NCBI GenBank assembly: GCA_963712905.1
Contig: CAVQJU010000004.1
Coordinates: 124,001 to 188,000 of the forward strand
Reading direction: 5' to 3'
DNA from: CAVQJU01 sp963712905
GTDB taxonomy: Bacteria; Acidobacteriota; Vicinamibacteria; Vicinamibacterales; CAVVIG01
DNA: 64,000 bases
Shown here one piece after another: positions 8,211 through 16,788 of this stretch; position 1 is the first letter of the stretch, and each line of letters opens with the position of its first letter. The notes under the pieces were generated by a model. That model did not search any database. It was not told where the DNA came from and saw only the letters and a list, made by a program, of their open reading frames with translations. Both the position numbers and the translations under genes were made by a program.

Positions 8211-9554
8211 CTAGATGCCCAGCGGTTCGAGATTCGCGATCTTGCCGTTGCTGTCGACAAACGTCTCCAGGTGGACGCCGACCTTGTCGAGCAGCGAGAG
8301 ATGGAGGTTAGCCAGCGGCGCCGCCTCCGCGTACTTGATGTGGCGCGCTCCCGTGGTGCGGCTGGTTCTGCCTCCAGCCAGGACGATCGGCAGGTTCGTG
8401 TGGTTGTGCACGTCGGGGTTTCCCATGCCGCTGCCGAGCAGGTAGATCGAGTGGTCGAGCAGTGAGCCGTCGCCGTCCGGCGTCGCCTGCAGCCGGTCGA
8501 CGAGGTACGCGAACAGCGACACGTGGTGCTGGTTGATCTTGGCCAGCTTCGCGAGCTTCTCGGGATCGTTCGTGTGGTGCGACACGGGGTGATGGGGCTC
8601 GGGGACGCCGATGTGCGGATACGTCCGCGTGCTCGTCTCGCGGGCCAGCTGAAACGTGACGACCCTGGTGATGTCCGCCTGCAGCGCGAGCACCTGCAGG
8701 TCGAACATCAGCTTGACGTGATCTTCCCACACCGCCGGCACGGTCGCCGGCCGATCGAGGTCCGGGAGCACACGCTGATCGCTCTGCTGCTCGGCCTTTT
8801 GAATGCGGCGTTCGACCTCGCGCACCGAGTCGAGGTACTGCCCCAGCGTCGCGCGGTCGCTGGAGCCGAGCTCTCGCTGAAGCCGGGCCATGTCGGCCGT
8901 CATCCAATCGAGGATGCTGCCGCTCTTGTGCAGCTCGGCCCGCCGCCGTTCCGGCTTCCCCCCGTCGCCGAACAGGCGTTCGAACACCACGCGCGGGTCG
9001 GCTTCAGTCGGAAGCGGCGTGGTCGGTGACGACCAGGAAAGATTGTTCTGGTACGCGCACGCGTAGCCGTTGTCGCAGTTGCCCACTTGAGCGATGAGGT
9101 CCGTTCCGAGCTCGAGCGACGGAATGGCCGTGCTCCTGCCGATCTGCTGCGCCGCGATTTGATCGACCGTCGTGCCCAGCTGGTAATCGCTGCCTTCGGT
9201 CCTCTTCGCCTTCGCGCAACTCAGGAACGCGCAGTTTGCGGATGCATGGTTGCCGGTGGTGTACGCGTTTCTGAGCTCGAGGTTCGTCACCACCGTGACG
9301 TGATTCAGAAACGGCGTGAGCGGGGCCAGCGTCGGTGACAGCTCGCCGATCAGGCCCTCGGCCCTTGGCGTCCACTCGGCCGCGTTCATGCCCATCGGGA
9401 TGTAGACGAAACCCAGGCGCCGCACCGGATTGGCGGCTGTCTGGCCGATCGCCCTCAGCGCCGGCACCATCGCGTCCAGCAGCGGCAGCGCCAGCGTGGC
9501 CCCGACGCCCCGCATGAACGTCCGGCGGGGAAGGTGTTTCTGGGTGATGAACAT
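8211..9554 (-). CDS. DUF1552 protein with Tat-type signal
   Basis: 447 residues. The N-terminus carries RRTFMRGVGATLALPLL, a twin-arginine-like export signal, followed by the DUF1552 hallmarks GFVYIPMGMN and SGSILDW. The frame stays open far upstream, but ATG 9554 is chosen because it gives the Tat signal and starts 20 bp after the preceding gene. DUF1552 proteins are almost always encoded next to DUF1592/DUF1588 cytochromes in Planctomycetes and Acidobacteria, as here. The biochemical role is unknown. Confidence 0.88.
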   Translation of the reverse strand: MFITQKHLPRRTFMRGVGATLALPLLDAMVPALRAIGQTAANPVRRLGFVYIPMGMNAAEWTPRAEGLIGELSPTLAPLTPFLNHVTVVTNLELRNAYTTGNHASANCAFLSCAKAKRTEGSDYQLGTTVDQIAAQQIGRSTAIPSLELGTDLIAQVGNCDNGYACAYQNNLSWSSPTTPLPTEADPRVVFERLFGDGGKPERRRAELHKSGSILDWMTADMARLQRELGSSDRATLGQYLDSVREVERRIQKAEQQSDQRVLPDLDRPATVPAVWEDHVKLMFDLQVLALQADITRVVTFQLARETSTRTYPHIGVPEPHHPVSHHTNDPEKLAKLAKINQHHVSLFAYLVDRLQATPDGDGSLLDHSIYLLGSGMGNPDVHNHTNLPIVLAGGRTSRTTGARHIKYAEAAPLANLHLSLLDKVGVHLETFVDSNGKIANLEPLGI

Positions 9555-9574
9555 GGACACGTCCTTCTTACTTC

Positions 9575-11983
9575 TCACTTCTTGGTTCTCATCTGAAACG
9601 GGGCGCTCTTGACGATGCCGAGAACAATCGACGAGAAGCGGTAGTCGTCGGCTCGAGCATTGCGCGCGATCGCGCGGACCGACGGCGCGTCGTAATACTC
9701 GACGCCGCGGCCCAGCGCATACGTCAGCAGCTTTTCGGTGACGGTCGTCACGAACAGATCGGAACGGTCCAGCAGCGCCCGGCGCAGGCCGGCGACGCCC
9801 GTAAAGGACGAGCCGTCGGGCAGCCCGCCTGAGGCATCGACCATCGAGCCTGCCTCGCTGCGCGTCCGCCAGCGGCCGATCGCGTCGAAGTTCTCCATCG
9901 ACAGGCCTGCGGGATCCATGAGCTGATGGCAGCCCGAGCACGCCGCGTTGGCGCGGTGCTGCGCCATCCGCTCGCGCATGGAGGGTGTGCGGCCGACGGC
10001 CTGGTTGTCCGGCAGTGGCGGAACGTTGGGTGGCGGAGGCGGAGGAGGAGTGCCCAGGATGTTTTCGAGAATCCACTTTCCGCGGAGCACGGGAGACGTC
10101 CGATTCGCATACGACGTCACGGTGAGGATGCTTCCCTGGCCGAGGAGTCCTCCGCGCACGCTGCCTTCTTCGAACGTGACGCGGCGGAAGCGGCTGCCAT
10201 ACACGTTCGGGATCCCGTAGTGCCGGGCCAGCCGCTCGTTGACGAACGTGTAGTTCGCCCGCAGCAGGTCGAGCACGTTGTGGTCTTCCGTCACGATGCT
10301 CTCGAACAACAGCTCGGTTTCGCGCTCGAAGGCCTTCCGGAGGTTGTCGTCGAAGTCCGGGAACATGCGGGCGTCGGGAACCTGCGCGGCAAGGTTCCGC
10401 AGATACAACCACTGCCCGGCGAAGTTGGTGACGAGTGACTGCGAACGGGGATCGGCCAGCAAACGCCGGACCTGTCCCTCGAGCACCGCCGGATCCTTCA
10501 GTTTCCCGGCGACGGCCAGGCCGAGCAGTTCGTCGTCGGGGATGCTGCTCCAGAGGAAGAACGAGAGCCGGGACGCCAGCTCCAGGTCGCTGATCCGATA
10601 GGCGGTGTCCGGTGGAACGTTCTTCGGATCGCGCTCGATGCGGAACAAAAACTCCGTGCTCGCGAGAATCGCCCGGAGCGCCATCTCGATGCCGGTGTCG
10701 AATCCTCCCCGGGGCCCTGCCTCGGGGCCTCCTTCGGCGCGAGCCTGCTTGTAGAAGTTGAGGGGGACCTCGATGTCCGCGTCGCCGACCGGCCGCCTGT
10801 ACGCCCGGCGGGCCAGCGTCGAGACGATCGTCTTCGCGCAGGCCGCTTCCTCCGAAGGGCCGCTCGGTTGACACACGAAGAGACGGCGGCGGCTGGGGCT
10901 GTCGAGGGCCCCGCCGGCGTCAAACGGCCCGGTGAGCGAAACCGAGTGCACGGCCGGCTGAATGCGCGGATGCCGGTCCATGTTGAAGTGCGCCTTGTAG
11001 GGCTGGCGCTCAGTCTCAGGCACGGCGGACGTCTTTCGCAGGAACGTCACGCCGACTTCGTGCGGGCCCGCCCGCACCGGCACGCGGATTTTCAGATCTT
11101 TGTCGACCGCTTCGTCCGCGTAGTAAGCGCCGCTCTGGTTCCGGTTCGGCCGGATCGTGAAGAGTTGCTCGCGCCGGCCGTCCAGCGTCACTTCGAGCTG
11201 GTGCGGTTCGGTGAGTCCCTCGACGTTTTCGTTGCGATCCCGCGACAATCGAATCTGGATCTCATACGCGCCGTCGAGGGGAAATGTGTGGCGGACGAGC
11301 GCTCCGCCTCGCGTACCGAACGGCAGGCCGTCCACGTGGTCTTCCTGCGTGAGGTCCGCCGGCAGCACGACCACGCTGCTCGCGGGTGACGGCATCGGGC
11401 TCCCGACAGCGAGACGGCTCACCTTCTGCGCCGCGGCCAGATATCGTTCGAGGAGCGTGGGGGAGAGGCCTCCGACGCCGACGTTGTCGAAGCCATGGCT
11501 GACATCGTCTTTGGGGAGCAACGACGAGACGTCCACGTCGAGCGCCAGAAGGTCGCGCACCGCATTCTGGTATTCGGTGCGATTGAGCCGTCGGAAGGTG
11601 TCGACGCGGCCGGGATTGGGTCGGGCGGTGGCCGACCGGTCGAGCGCCGTCTCGAGGTACGACACGACCGAGTCGTACGTGGCCTCGTCCGGCCGGGGGC
11701 GTCCGGCCGGCGGCATCATGCGCCCGCGCAGCTTCCGTACGACCCGCTCCCATGTCTCCGCGTGGTCGCCCAATTGCTCCAGCGCGGCACCGTCCAGCGC
11801 GAGTCCGGCTGTCCTGGTTTTGTCGTTGTGGCAGCCGACGCAGTATCGATCGAGGGCCGCCCGCTGCGGTGATGCCGAAGCTGATGCCGGCCCGGCAGTC
11901 TGCGCCTGCGGCCCGCCGGCCCCTACCGAGGCGGACAACATCGCCACGCAGCCGACAAGCCACAACAGCCCGTGCCTGGTCAT
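9575..11983 (-). CDS. DUF1592/DUF1588/DUF1585 cytochrome-c-like protein
   Basis: 802 residues with a signal peptide. An N-terminal cytochrome-like domain has CVGCH near residue 48 (YCVGCHNDKTRTAGL). The usual chain of domains of this family follows (DUF1587, DUF1595, DUF1592, DUF1588, DUF1585), with a second CxxCH (ACSGCHQLMDPAG) in the DUF1588 region. The family is exported and probably redox active; its substrate is not established. It is the first gene of a minus-strand run with DUF1552 and the ankyrin protein, and is divergent from the GRWEG gene at 12108. Confidence 0.9.
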   Translation of the reverse strand: MTRHGLLWLVGCVAMLSASVGAGGPQAQTAGPASASASPQRAALDRYCVGCHNDKTRTAGLALDGAALEQLGDHAETWERVVRKLRGRMMPPAGRPRPDEATYDSVVSYLETALDRSATARPNPGRVDTFRRLNRTEYQNAVRDLLALDVDVSSLLPKDDVSHGFDNVGVGGLSPTLLERYLAAAQKVSRLAVGSPMPSPASSVVVLPADLTQEDHVDGLPFGTRGGALVRHTFPLDGAYEIQIRLSRDRNENVEGLTEPHQLEVTLDGRREQLFTIRPNRNQSGAYYADEAVDKDLKIRVPVRAGPHEVGVTFLRKTSAVPETERQPYKAHFNMDRHPRIQPAVHSVSLTGPFDAGGALDSPSRRRLFVCQPSGPSEEAACAKTIVSTLARRAYRRPVGDADIEVPLNFYKQARAEGGPEAGPRGGFDTGIEMALRAILASTEFLFRIERDPKNVPPDTAYRISDLELASRLSFFLWSSIPDDELLGLAVAGKLKDPAVLEGQVRRLLADPRSQSLVTNFAGQWLYLRNLAAQVPDARMFPDFDDNLRKAFERETELLFESIVTEDHNVLDLLRANYTFVNERLARHYGIPNVYGSRFRRVTFEEGSVRGGLLGQGSILTVTSYANRTSPVLRGKWILENILGTPPPPPPPNVPPLPDNQAVGRTPSMRERMAQHRANAACSGCHQLMDPAGLSMENFDAIGRWRTRSEAGSMVDASGGLPDGSSFTGVAGLRRALLDRSDLFVTTVTEKLLTYALGRGVEYYDAPSVRAIARNARADDYRFSSIVLGIVKSAPFQMRTKK

Positions 11984-12107
11984 CAGCGCCTCCCGGCCCT
12001 GTACGCGACAAACGTAAGCGCCTTGCGCGTCCCGCGCAAGATATTTCGGAGGACGACGCCGGGCCCCGTCGAGATACTATTTGGCGCGCCGATCCAAGGA
12101 GACCGAG

Positions 12108-13031
12108 ATGTTATTCACCTGGCGAGCCGCGCTGATGGCGTGCGCCGGTTTTCTGATGGCCGGAATGCCCGCCTACGCGCAAGTGGATTTCTCCGGACAG
12201 TGGGAATCCCTGTATCACGAGGACGGGCCGGAGCGTCTTCCAGGACCCGAACTGGGTGACTATCTGGGGCTGCCGGTCAACGACGCCGCCCGCCTGCGCG
12301 GCGACAGCTATGACGCCGACCGCATCTCCGTGGTGCAGGAGTATCAGTGCCGGCCGCATGGCGGCGACTATTCCATGCATGGGCTGTCCACGTTGCGCGT
12401 GTGGCGTGAGATAGAGCCGGCGACACAGAAACTGATCGCCTTCCGCACGCACACCCAATTCATGGGAATGGAGCGGACCATCTGGATGGATGACCGCCCG
12501 CATCCTCCTGAATACGCCCGCCACACGTGGTCGGGTTTCTCGACGGGCCGCTGGGAAGGCAACACGCTGGTGGTCACCACGACGCACTTCAAGCCGAATT
12601 ACATGCGGCGCAACGGCCTGGCTCGCAGTGACAAAGCCGTCGTCACGGAATGGTTCCGCCTGCACGGCAACTACATGTCGGTCACGCAGATGGTCGACGA
12701 TCCCGTGTTCCTGACCGAGCCGCTGGTGCGCAGCTCCAACTGGGTGCGCGATCCCGGCCAGCGCATGAATCCGGCGTTTTGCGAGCCGGCGCCGGAGGTC
12801 CCGAAGGAAATGGGGACCGTGCCGCATCATCTGCCGGGCACCAATGAATTCCTGACGGAGGTGGCCGATTGGTACGGTCTGCCGCGCGCGGCTACTCGAG
12901 GCGGCCCACAGACCATGTATCCGGAATATCGCAAGACCATGGGCAAGCCGGAGAAGGCGCCACCGCTCATATGCGACCGGTTCTGCGTGTGCACGAGCCT
13001 GGGCGATTGCCAGCTGCACGAGCGCCGGTAA
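12108..13031 (+). CDS. secreted 'GRWEGNTLVV' family protein
   Basis: 307 residues. It has a signal peptide (about 1-24, ending AYAQ), then VDFSGQWESLYHEDG and the family core GRWEGNTLVVTTTHF at 147-161. Cysteines cluster at the C-terminus (CDRFCVCTSLGDC). AAGGAG upstream fixes ATG 12108. It heads a tight plus-strand run with an MBL-fold hydrolase (12 bp gap) and another member of the family, so the three are probably one operon acting in the periplasm. Function unknown. Confidence 0.75.
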   Translation: MLFTWRAALMACAGFLMAGMPAYAQVDFSGQWESLYHEDGPERLPGPELGDYLGLPVNDAARLRGDSYDADRISVVQEYQCRPHGGDYSMHGLSTLRVWREIEPATQKLIAFRTHTQFMGMERTIWMDDRPHPPEYARHTWSGFSTGRWEGNTLVVTTTHFKPNYMRRNGLARSDKAVVTEWFRLHGNYMSVTQMVDDPVFLTEPLVRSSNWVRDPGQRMNPAFCEPAPEVPKEMGTVPHHLPGTNEFLTEVADWYGLPRAATRGGPQTMYPEYRKTMGKPEKAPPLICDRFCVCTSLGDCQLHERR

Positions 13032-13043
13032 GAAGGACGAGTC

Positions 13044-13979
13044 ATGAGCATATCGAGAAAGTGGTCGATCGTCTGGCTCGCCGGCGTCGTGGGCATCGCG
13101 AGCTCCGCGCTCGCCCAGCAGAACCAGATCGATTTCGCCAAAGTGGAAATGCATGTGCTCCCGGTGCAAGGCAATGTCCACATGCTGGTGGGCGCGGGCG
13201 GCAACGTCACCGTGCAGGTGGGCAAGCAGGGCGTGCTGCTCGTCGATACCGAATTCGGTCCCCTCGTTCCCAAGATCATGGCGGAGGTGCGCAAGCTGTC
13301 GAGCGGCCCTCTGCGCTACGTCATCAACACGCACGTGCACGGCGATCACGCGGGCGGCAACGAAGAGCTGGTCAAGATGACGCCCGTCGACAACGCACAG
13401 CCGCTGAACATCATCGCGCATGAAAATGTCCTGAACCGGCTGACCACGCCGGTAACGAGCCGCGCGACTCCGCCGCCGCAAGTCGGGCTCCCGACGACGG
13501 AATATTTCCTCCCTGAGAAGGACCTCTTCTTCAACGGCGAAGCCATCGTGCTCTACCATGCGCCGAAGGCGCACACCGACGGGGACAGCATCGTTTTCTT
13601 CCGGCGCTCGGACGTCATCAGCACGGGCGATCTGTTCACGCCTGAGCGCTATCCCGGCATCGACCTGGCGCGAGGCGGCAGCGTGAACGGCATCATCTCT
13701 GCGCTGAACCGCATCATCCAGATCGCGATTCCCGAAGACAAGCAGGAAGGCGGCACCTACATCATTCCGGGGCACGGCCGCCTGTGCGAGGAGGCCGACG
13801 TGGTGGAATACCGAGACATGGTCACCATCGTGCGCGACCGTGTGCTGGACGGCATCAGAAAAGGCCGCACGCTCGAGCAGATCAAAGCCTCGAAGCCGAC
13901 GCTCGATTACGACACGCGCTACGGCCCGGGCGACACGTTCATCGAGAACGTGTTTGCGAGCCTGACCGCGGGGAAATGA
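13044..13979 (+). CDS. secreted metallo-beta-lactamase-fold hydrolase
   Basis: 311 residues with a signal peptide (ending SALAQ). The MBL metal-binding signature HVHGDHAGG lies at 97-105, and later ligand candidates are in YHAPKAHTDGD, STGDLF and IIPGHGRL. This is the quinoprotein-relay/SoxH-like or general hydrolase branch rather than a proven beta-lactamase. It sits between two GRWEG-family genes, suggesting a shared substrate. The stop overlaps a possible ATG of the next gene. Confidence 0.85.
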   Translation: MSISRKWSIVWLAGVVGIASSALAQQNQIDFAKVEMHVLPVQGNVHMLVGAGGNVTVQVGKQGVLLVDTEFGPLVPKIMAEVRKLSSGPLRYVINTHVHGDHAGGNEELVKMTPVDNAQPLNIIAHENVLNRLTTPVTSRATPPPQVGLPTTEYFLPEKDLFFNGEAIVLYHAPKAHTDGDSIVFFRRSDVISTGDLFTPERYPGIDLARGGSVNGIISALNRIIQIAIPEDKQEGGTYIIPGHGRLCEEADVVEYRDMVTIVRDRVLDGIRKGRTLEQIKASKPTLDYDTRYGPGDTFIENVFASLTAGK

Positions 13980-13993
13980 CAGAGGCCGGCATC

Positions 13994-14749
13994 ATGAGGC
14001 GCATTCTGATATCCGTCCTGATCGTTGCCGCTCCAGCGTTGCTGGCTCAATCCAGGGCTGCGAAAGCCGCCGCGCCTGTCGATCTGACCGGCTACTGGGT
14101 CTCCATCGTCACCGAAGACTGGCGCTGGCGCATGGTGACGCCCATCAAAGGCGATTTCGCCAGCATCCCGATCAACGCCGAAGCCCGCAAGATCGGCGAG
14201 GCCTGGGATCCGGCGAAGGACGAAGCCGCCGGCCAGCGATGCAAAGCCTACGGCGCCCCTTCGATCATGCGCATCCCGGGGCGCCTTCATATCACCTGGC
14301 AGGATGACAACACGCTGAAGATCGAAACCGACCAGGGCCAGCAGACGCGCCTGTTCCACTTCGGCGGAGCACCGCCGCCCAAAGCCGAGCCGACCCTGCA
14401 GGGTTACTCGTCCGCGCGTTGGGAAGGCGAGGTCGCCACGCTCGTGACACTGAACCTGGGCGGCCGACCCCAGGCATCGCAAGTGACCGGACAGGGCCGT
14501 TCCCTCGAAGTCGTCACCACCAACCTGCGTTCCGGCTACTTGCGCAAGAACGGAATCCCGTTCAGCGCCAACGCATTGGTCAATGAATACTACGACTACC
14601 AGAAAGCGCCGAACGGCACGGAGTGGTTCACGGTCACAACGGTCGTCACCGATCCCACGTACCTGCGCGTCCCGTGGGTCACCAGCACGGACTTCCGCAA
14701 GCAGGTCGATGCGGCCGGGTGGGATCCCACGCCGTGCTCGGCGCGGTAG
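13994..14749 (+). CDS. secreted protein, divergent GRWEG-family member
   Basis: 251 residues. The signal peptide MRRILISVLIVAAPALLAQS leads into VDLTGYWVSIVTEDWRW. The core is reduced to SARWEGEVATLVTLN (about 140-154), and the family's TTNLRSGYLRKNG segment resembles TTHFKPNYMRRNG in the 12108 protein. An in-frame ATG at 13976 overlaps the upstream stop (ATGA), but ATG 13994 gives a proper signal peptide and has AGAGG before it. Function unknown. Confidence 0.75.
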   Translation: MRRILISVLIVAAPALLAQSRAAKAAAPVDLTGYWVSIVTEDWRWRMVTPIKGDFASIPINAEARKIGEAWDPAKDEAAGQRCKAYGAPSIMRIPGRLHITWQDDNTLKIETDQGQQTRLFHFGGAPPPKAEPTLQGYSSARWEGEVATLVTLNLGGRPQASQVTGQGRSLEVVTTNLRSGYLRKNGIPFSANALVNEYYDYQKAPNGTEWFTVTTVVTDPTYLRVPWVTSTDFRKQVDAAGWDPTPCSAR

Positions 14750-14776
14750 CCCATCGCGACCGGACACGCGCGTTCG

Positions 14777-16720
14777 CTACCTGAATCCGTCGTCTGTTGG
14801 TTTGCTGACCAGGGCGTCCCAGGTCTGCTCCGCCCGCCGGACGACGCCCTGGACATCGGCGGGCAGGAGAAACCGCTCGCGAACCAGATCTTCGGCGGCG
14901 CGCCTGACCCGGTCGAGGTAGTTCCGCCGGCTGCTGTAGCGCTCCTCGATCGATGGACGCGAATCGCCCGACTGCTCGCGTTCGGCCCGTGTGCGCGCGA
15001 ACGGCTGGAACGATCCGACGAGGCCTGCGAGGTACTGCAGCCCGCTCAGCGGAAAGGTCGAGACATTCCATCCCGTGTGCGTGCCGAGAGGAACGGCCAC
15101 TTCAGGCAGACGGATCCCGCCTTCATCGTTGCCGTCGGCGTTCACCCGCGGCACCAGCACTACATACGGACTGCCGAGCGCCGGCGGCTCTTTCGTGATC
15201 ACCCTGGTGGCGGCGTATTCGGGGCCGTAGTCCATCCTCCAGACGCCGGGCATGTACTCAGGGAATGGGAGCGATGAAACTCTCGGGAAGCGGACGGCCT
15301 GGCGCGGTACCAGCTCGCCCCGCGCGACGGTGGGGTAGCGCGAAGGTGGAGGCTCGGTGCCCGAACTCAACCACCTGTCCAGATCGATCAGCAGCGCACG
15401 GAGGGCCCATCGCTGCTCGGCGAAGTTGAGCGCGTGGAGGGTCTGCTGTGACGTGGGCGGCAAGGGTCCCGCCGCGTGCGGTGTGCCTGCAAGGAAATAC
15501 AGGCGCGAGGTCGGGGCGAGCGGTACATCGGCGTCACCGTTCTCGCTGGTGTGTGTGAGCGATCCGGCGCGCGCCCAGTACTCCGTCGATGAAAATGTGT
15601 AGAAGATGCGCGGCACGACGCCGGCCGTTTTGGCGTTGCGCAACAGGCCCTCGTCGCTGAACGGGGGGAGGTCTACGGGCCGCAGGATGGAGAGCACCGA
15701 GTTGCCGGCTTGTCCGGGGCTGGCGAATCGGTGATTGAAACTGCCACCGCCGGCTCCGGCCGAGGCGATCATCAGGCCGTCGAATGCGGCCCGGCCGTGC
15801 TCGTCCTGGTTGAAACCGTCGCGCACGAACTCCCGGAGAAATCGCCCGCTCTGCGAGTAGCCGAAGCCGATCACGCGTCGCATCAGGGCGGGGTTGTCGC
15901 GCAGTGTCGTAGTGGCCCCGCCATGTTTGAGAAAGGACGCGAAGTCGCGCACGGCCGCCAGTCCAAGGCCCGCCACCGGCGATCCGGTTGCGCGGTAGAT
16001 CACTTCGTTGAGGCCGGCCTCGAAGCCAGCCGGCCGCCGCACCGAGCAGCCGTCAGGCGCGAACTGCCAGCTGGCTCGCGGCAATGCCTGCGCCGGCCCA
16101 TCGATGGTCGAGCGATACGTGACGCTGGCATCTGGTTGCGACGGGTCGGAAGCGCAAAAGGCGAGGCCGATCGCGTCGCTTCGCCCCACGGTGACGGCGC
16201 TCGCCCGGACGACGCCGGCCACGGATGCTGACGGCACGTCGAGGCCGAGCCCGTCGCCAGTCCTGACGTCGAACTGCCAGCCCAGAAACGCCACGGTGAA
16301 CCCCTGCTCCAGGAGAAACCGGTCGCCGAGGCTCCAGTTCTCAGGGGCGAGATCCCGTTGACGGGCCTCGCTCATTAATCCGAGCGACTGGTCGCGACCG
16401 CGGTTGACGACCTCCAGAAACACGGTTCCACGTACTGGCACAGACGGCCTGGGAAGAAAGAGGAGCAGATCGCCCGAGAACTCGACCTGGCCGCTGGCGT
16501 TGCGCGGTGCCGCGGCGAGATCGGCGATGCCGCGGTTGGCGGGCAGCGTCGGATCAACCGCGTAGTGCACGCGGGCGATTACCCGTTCGTGCGTTCCCGC
16601 AGCATCGCGGCGGCGCACGTCGATCCTGACGACTTCGGCCGACGCCGCCTGCGCGAGCAGCAGCAGGGCGAGTGCCGTTGGCAGCGTGTGCGCGAACCGG
16701 GCGCGCGGGGGTACCGGCAT
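14777..16720 (-). CDS. secreted alpha/beta-hydrolase-domain protein
   Basis: About 647 residues from ATG 16720, which gives the signal peptide MPVPPRARFAHTLPTALALL..ASA; an upstream ATG at 16759 is possible but spoils it. The nucleophile elbow GFGYSQSGRFLREF (roughly residue 285) and the following AFDGLMIASAGAGGG match the large alpha/beta-hydrolase family found in Acidobacteria and Proteobacteria (Pfam Abhydrolase_10 type). Substrate unknown. It is divergent from the amidohydrolase gene with a gap of 68 bp. Confidence 0.8.
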   Translation of the reverse strand: MPVPPRARFAHTLPTALALLLLAQAASAEVVRIDVRRRDAAGTHERVIARVHYAVDPTLPANRGIADLAAAPRNASGQVEFSGDLLLFLPRPSVPVRGTVFLEVVNRGRDQSLGLMSEARQRDLAPENWSLGDRFLLEQGFTVAFLGWQFDVRTGDGLGLDVPSASVAGVVRASAVTVGRSDAIGLAFCASDPSQPDASVTYRSTIDGPAQALPRASWQFAPDGCSVRRPAGFEAGLNEVIYRATGSPVAGLGLAAVRDFASFLKHGGATTTLRDNPALMRRVIGFGYSQSGRFLREFVRDGFNQDEHGRAAFDGLMIASAGAGGGSFNHRFASPGQAGNSVLSILRPVDLPPFSDEGLLRNAKTAGVVPRIFYTFSSTEYWARAGSLTHTSENGDADVPLAPTSRLYFLAGTPHAAGPLPPTSQQTLHALNFAEQRWALRALLIDLDRWLSSGTEPPPSRYPTVARGELVPRQAVRFPRVSSLPFPEYMPGVWRMDYGPEYAATRVITKEPPALGSPYVVLVPRVNADGNDEGGIRLPEVAVPLGTHTGWNVSTFPLSGLQYLAGLVGSFQPFARTRAEREQSGDSRPSIEERYSSRRNYLDRVRRAAEDLVRERFLLPADVQGVVRRAEQTWDALVSKPTDDGFR

Positions 16721-16788
16721 GTCAGTGGCGGAAGACACTATCACCAACCCGCGCGGCATGCTGGCATATCATTTCCCGGGAGGCTTCG

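Noticed and set aside
8211..10874. Possible fusion of DUF1552 with an upstream extension
   Set aside because: The upstream portion is an alternative frame of the DUF1592 gene; the Tat leader marks the real start at 9554.
13044..13979. Beta-lactamase resistance gene
   Set aside because: Only the general MBL fold is visible; neighbours do not suggest antibiotic resistance.
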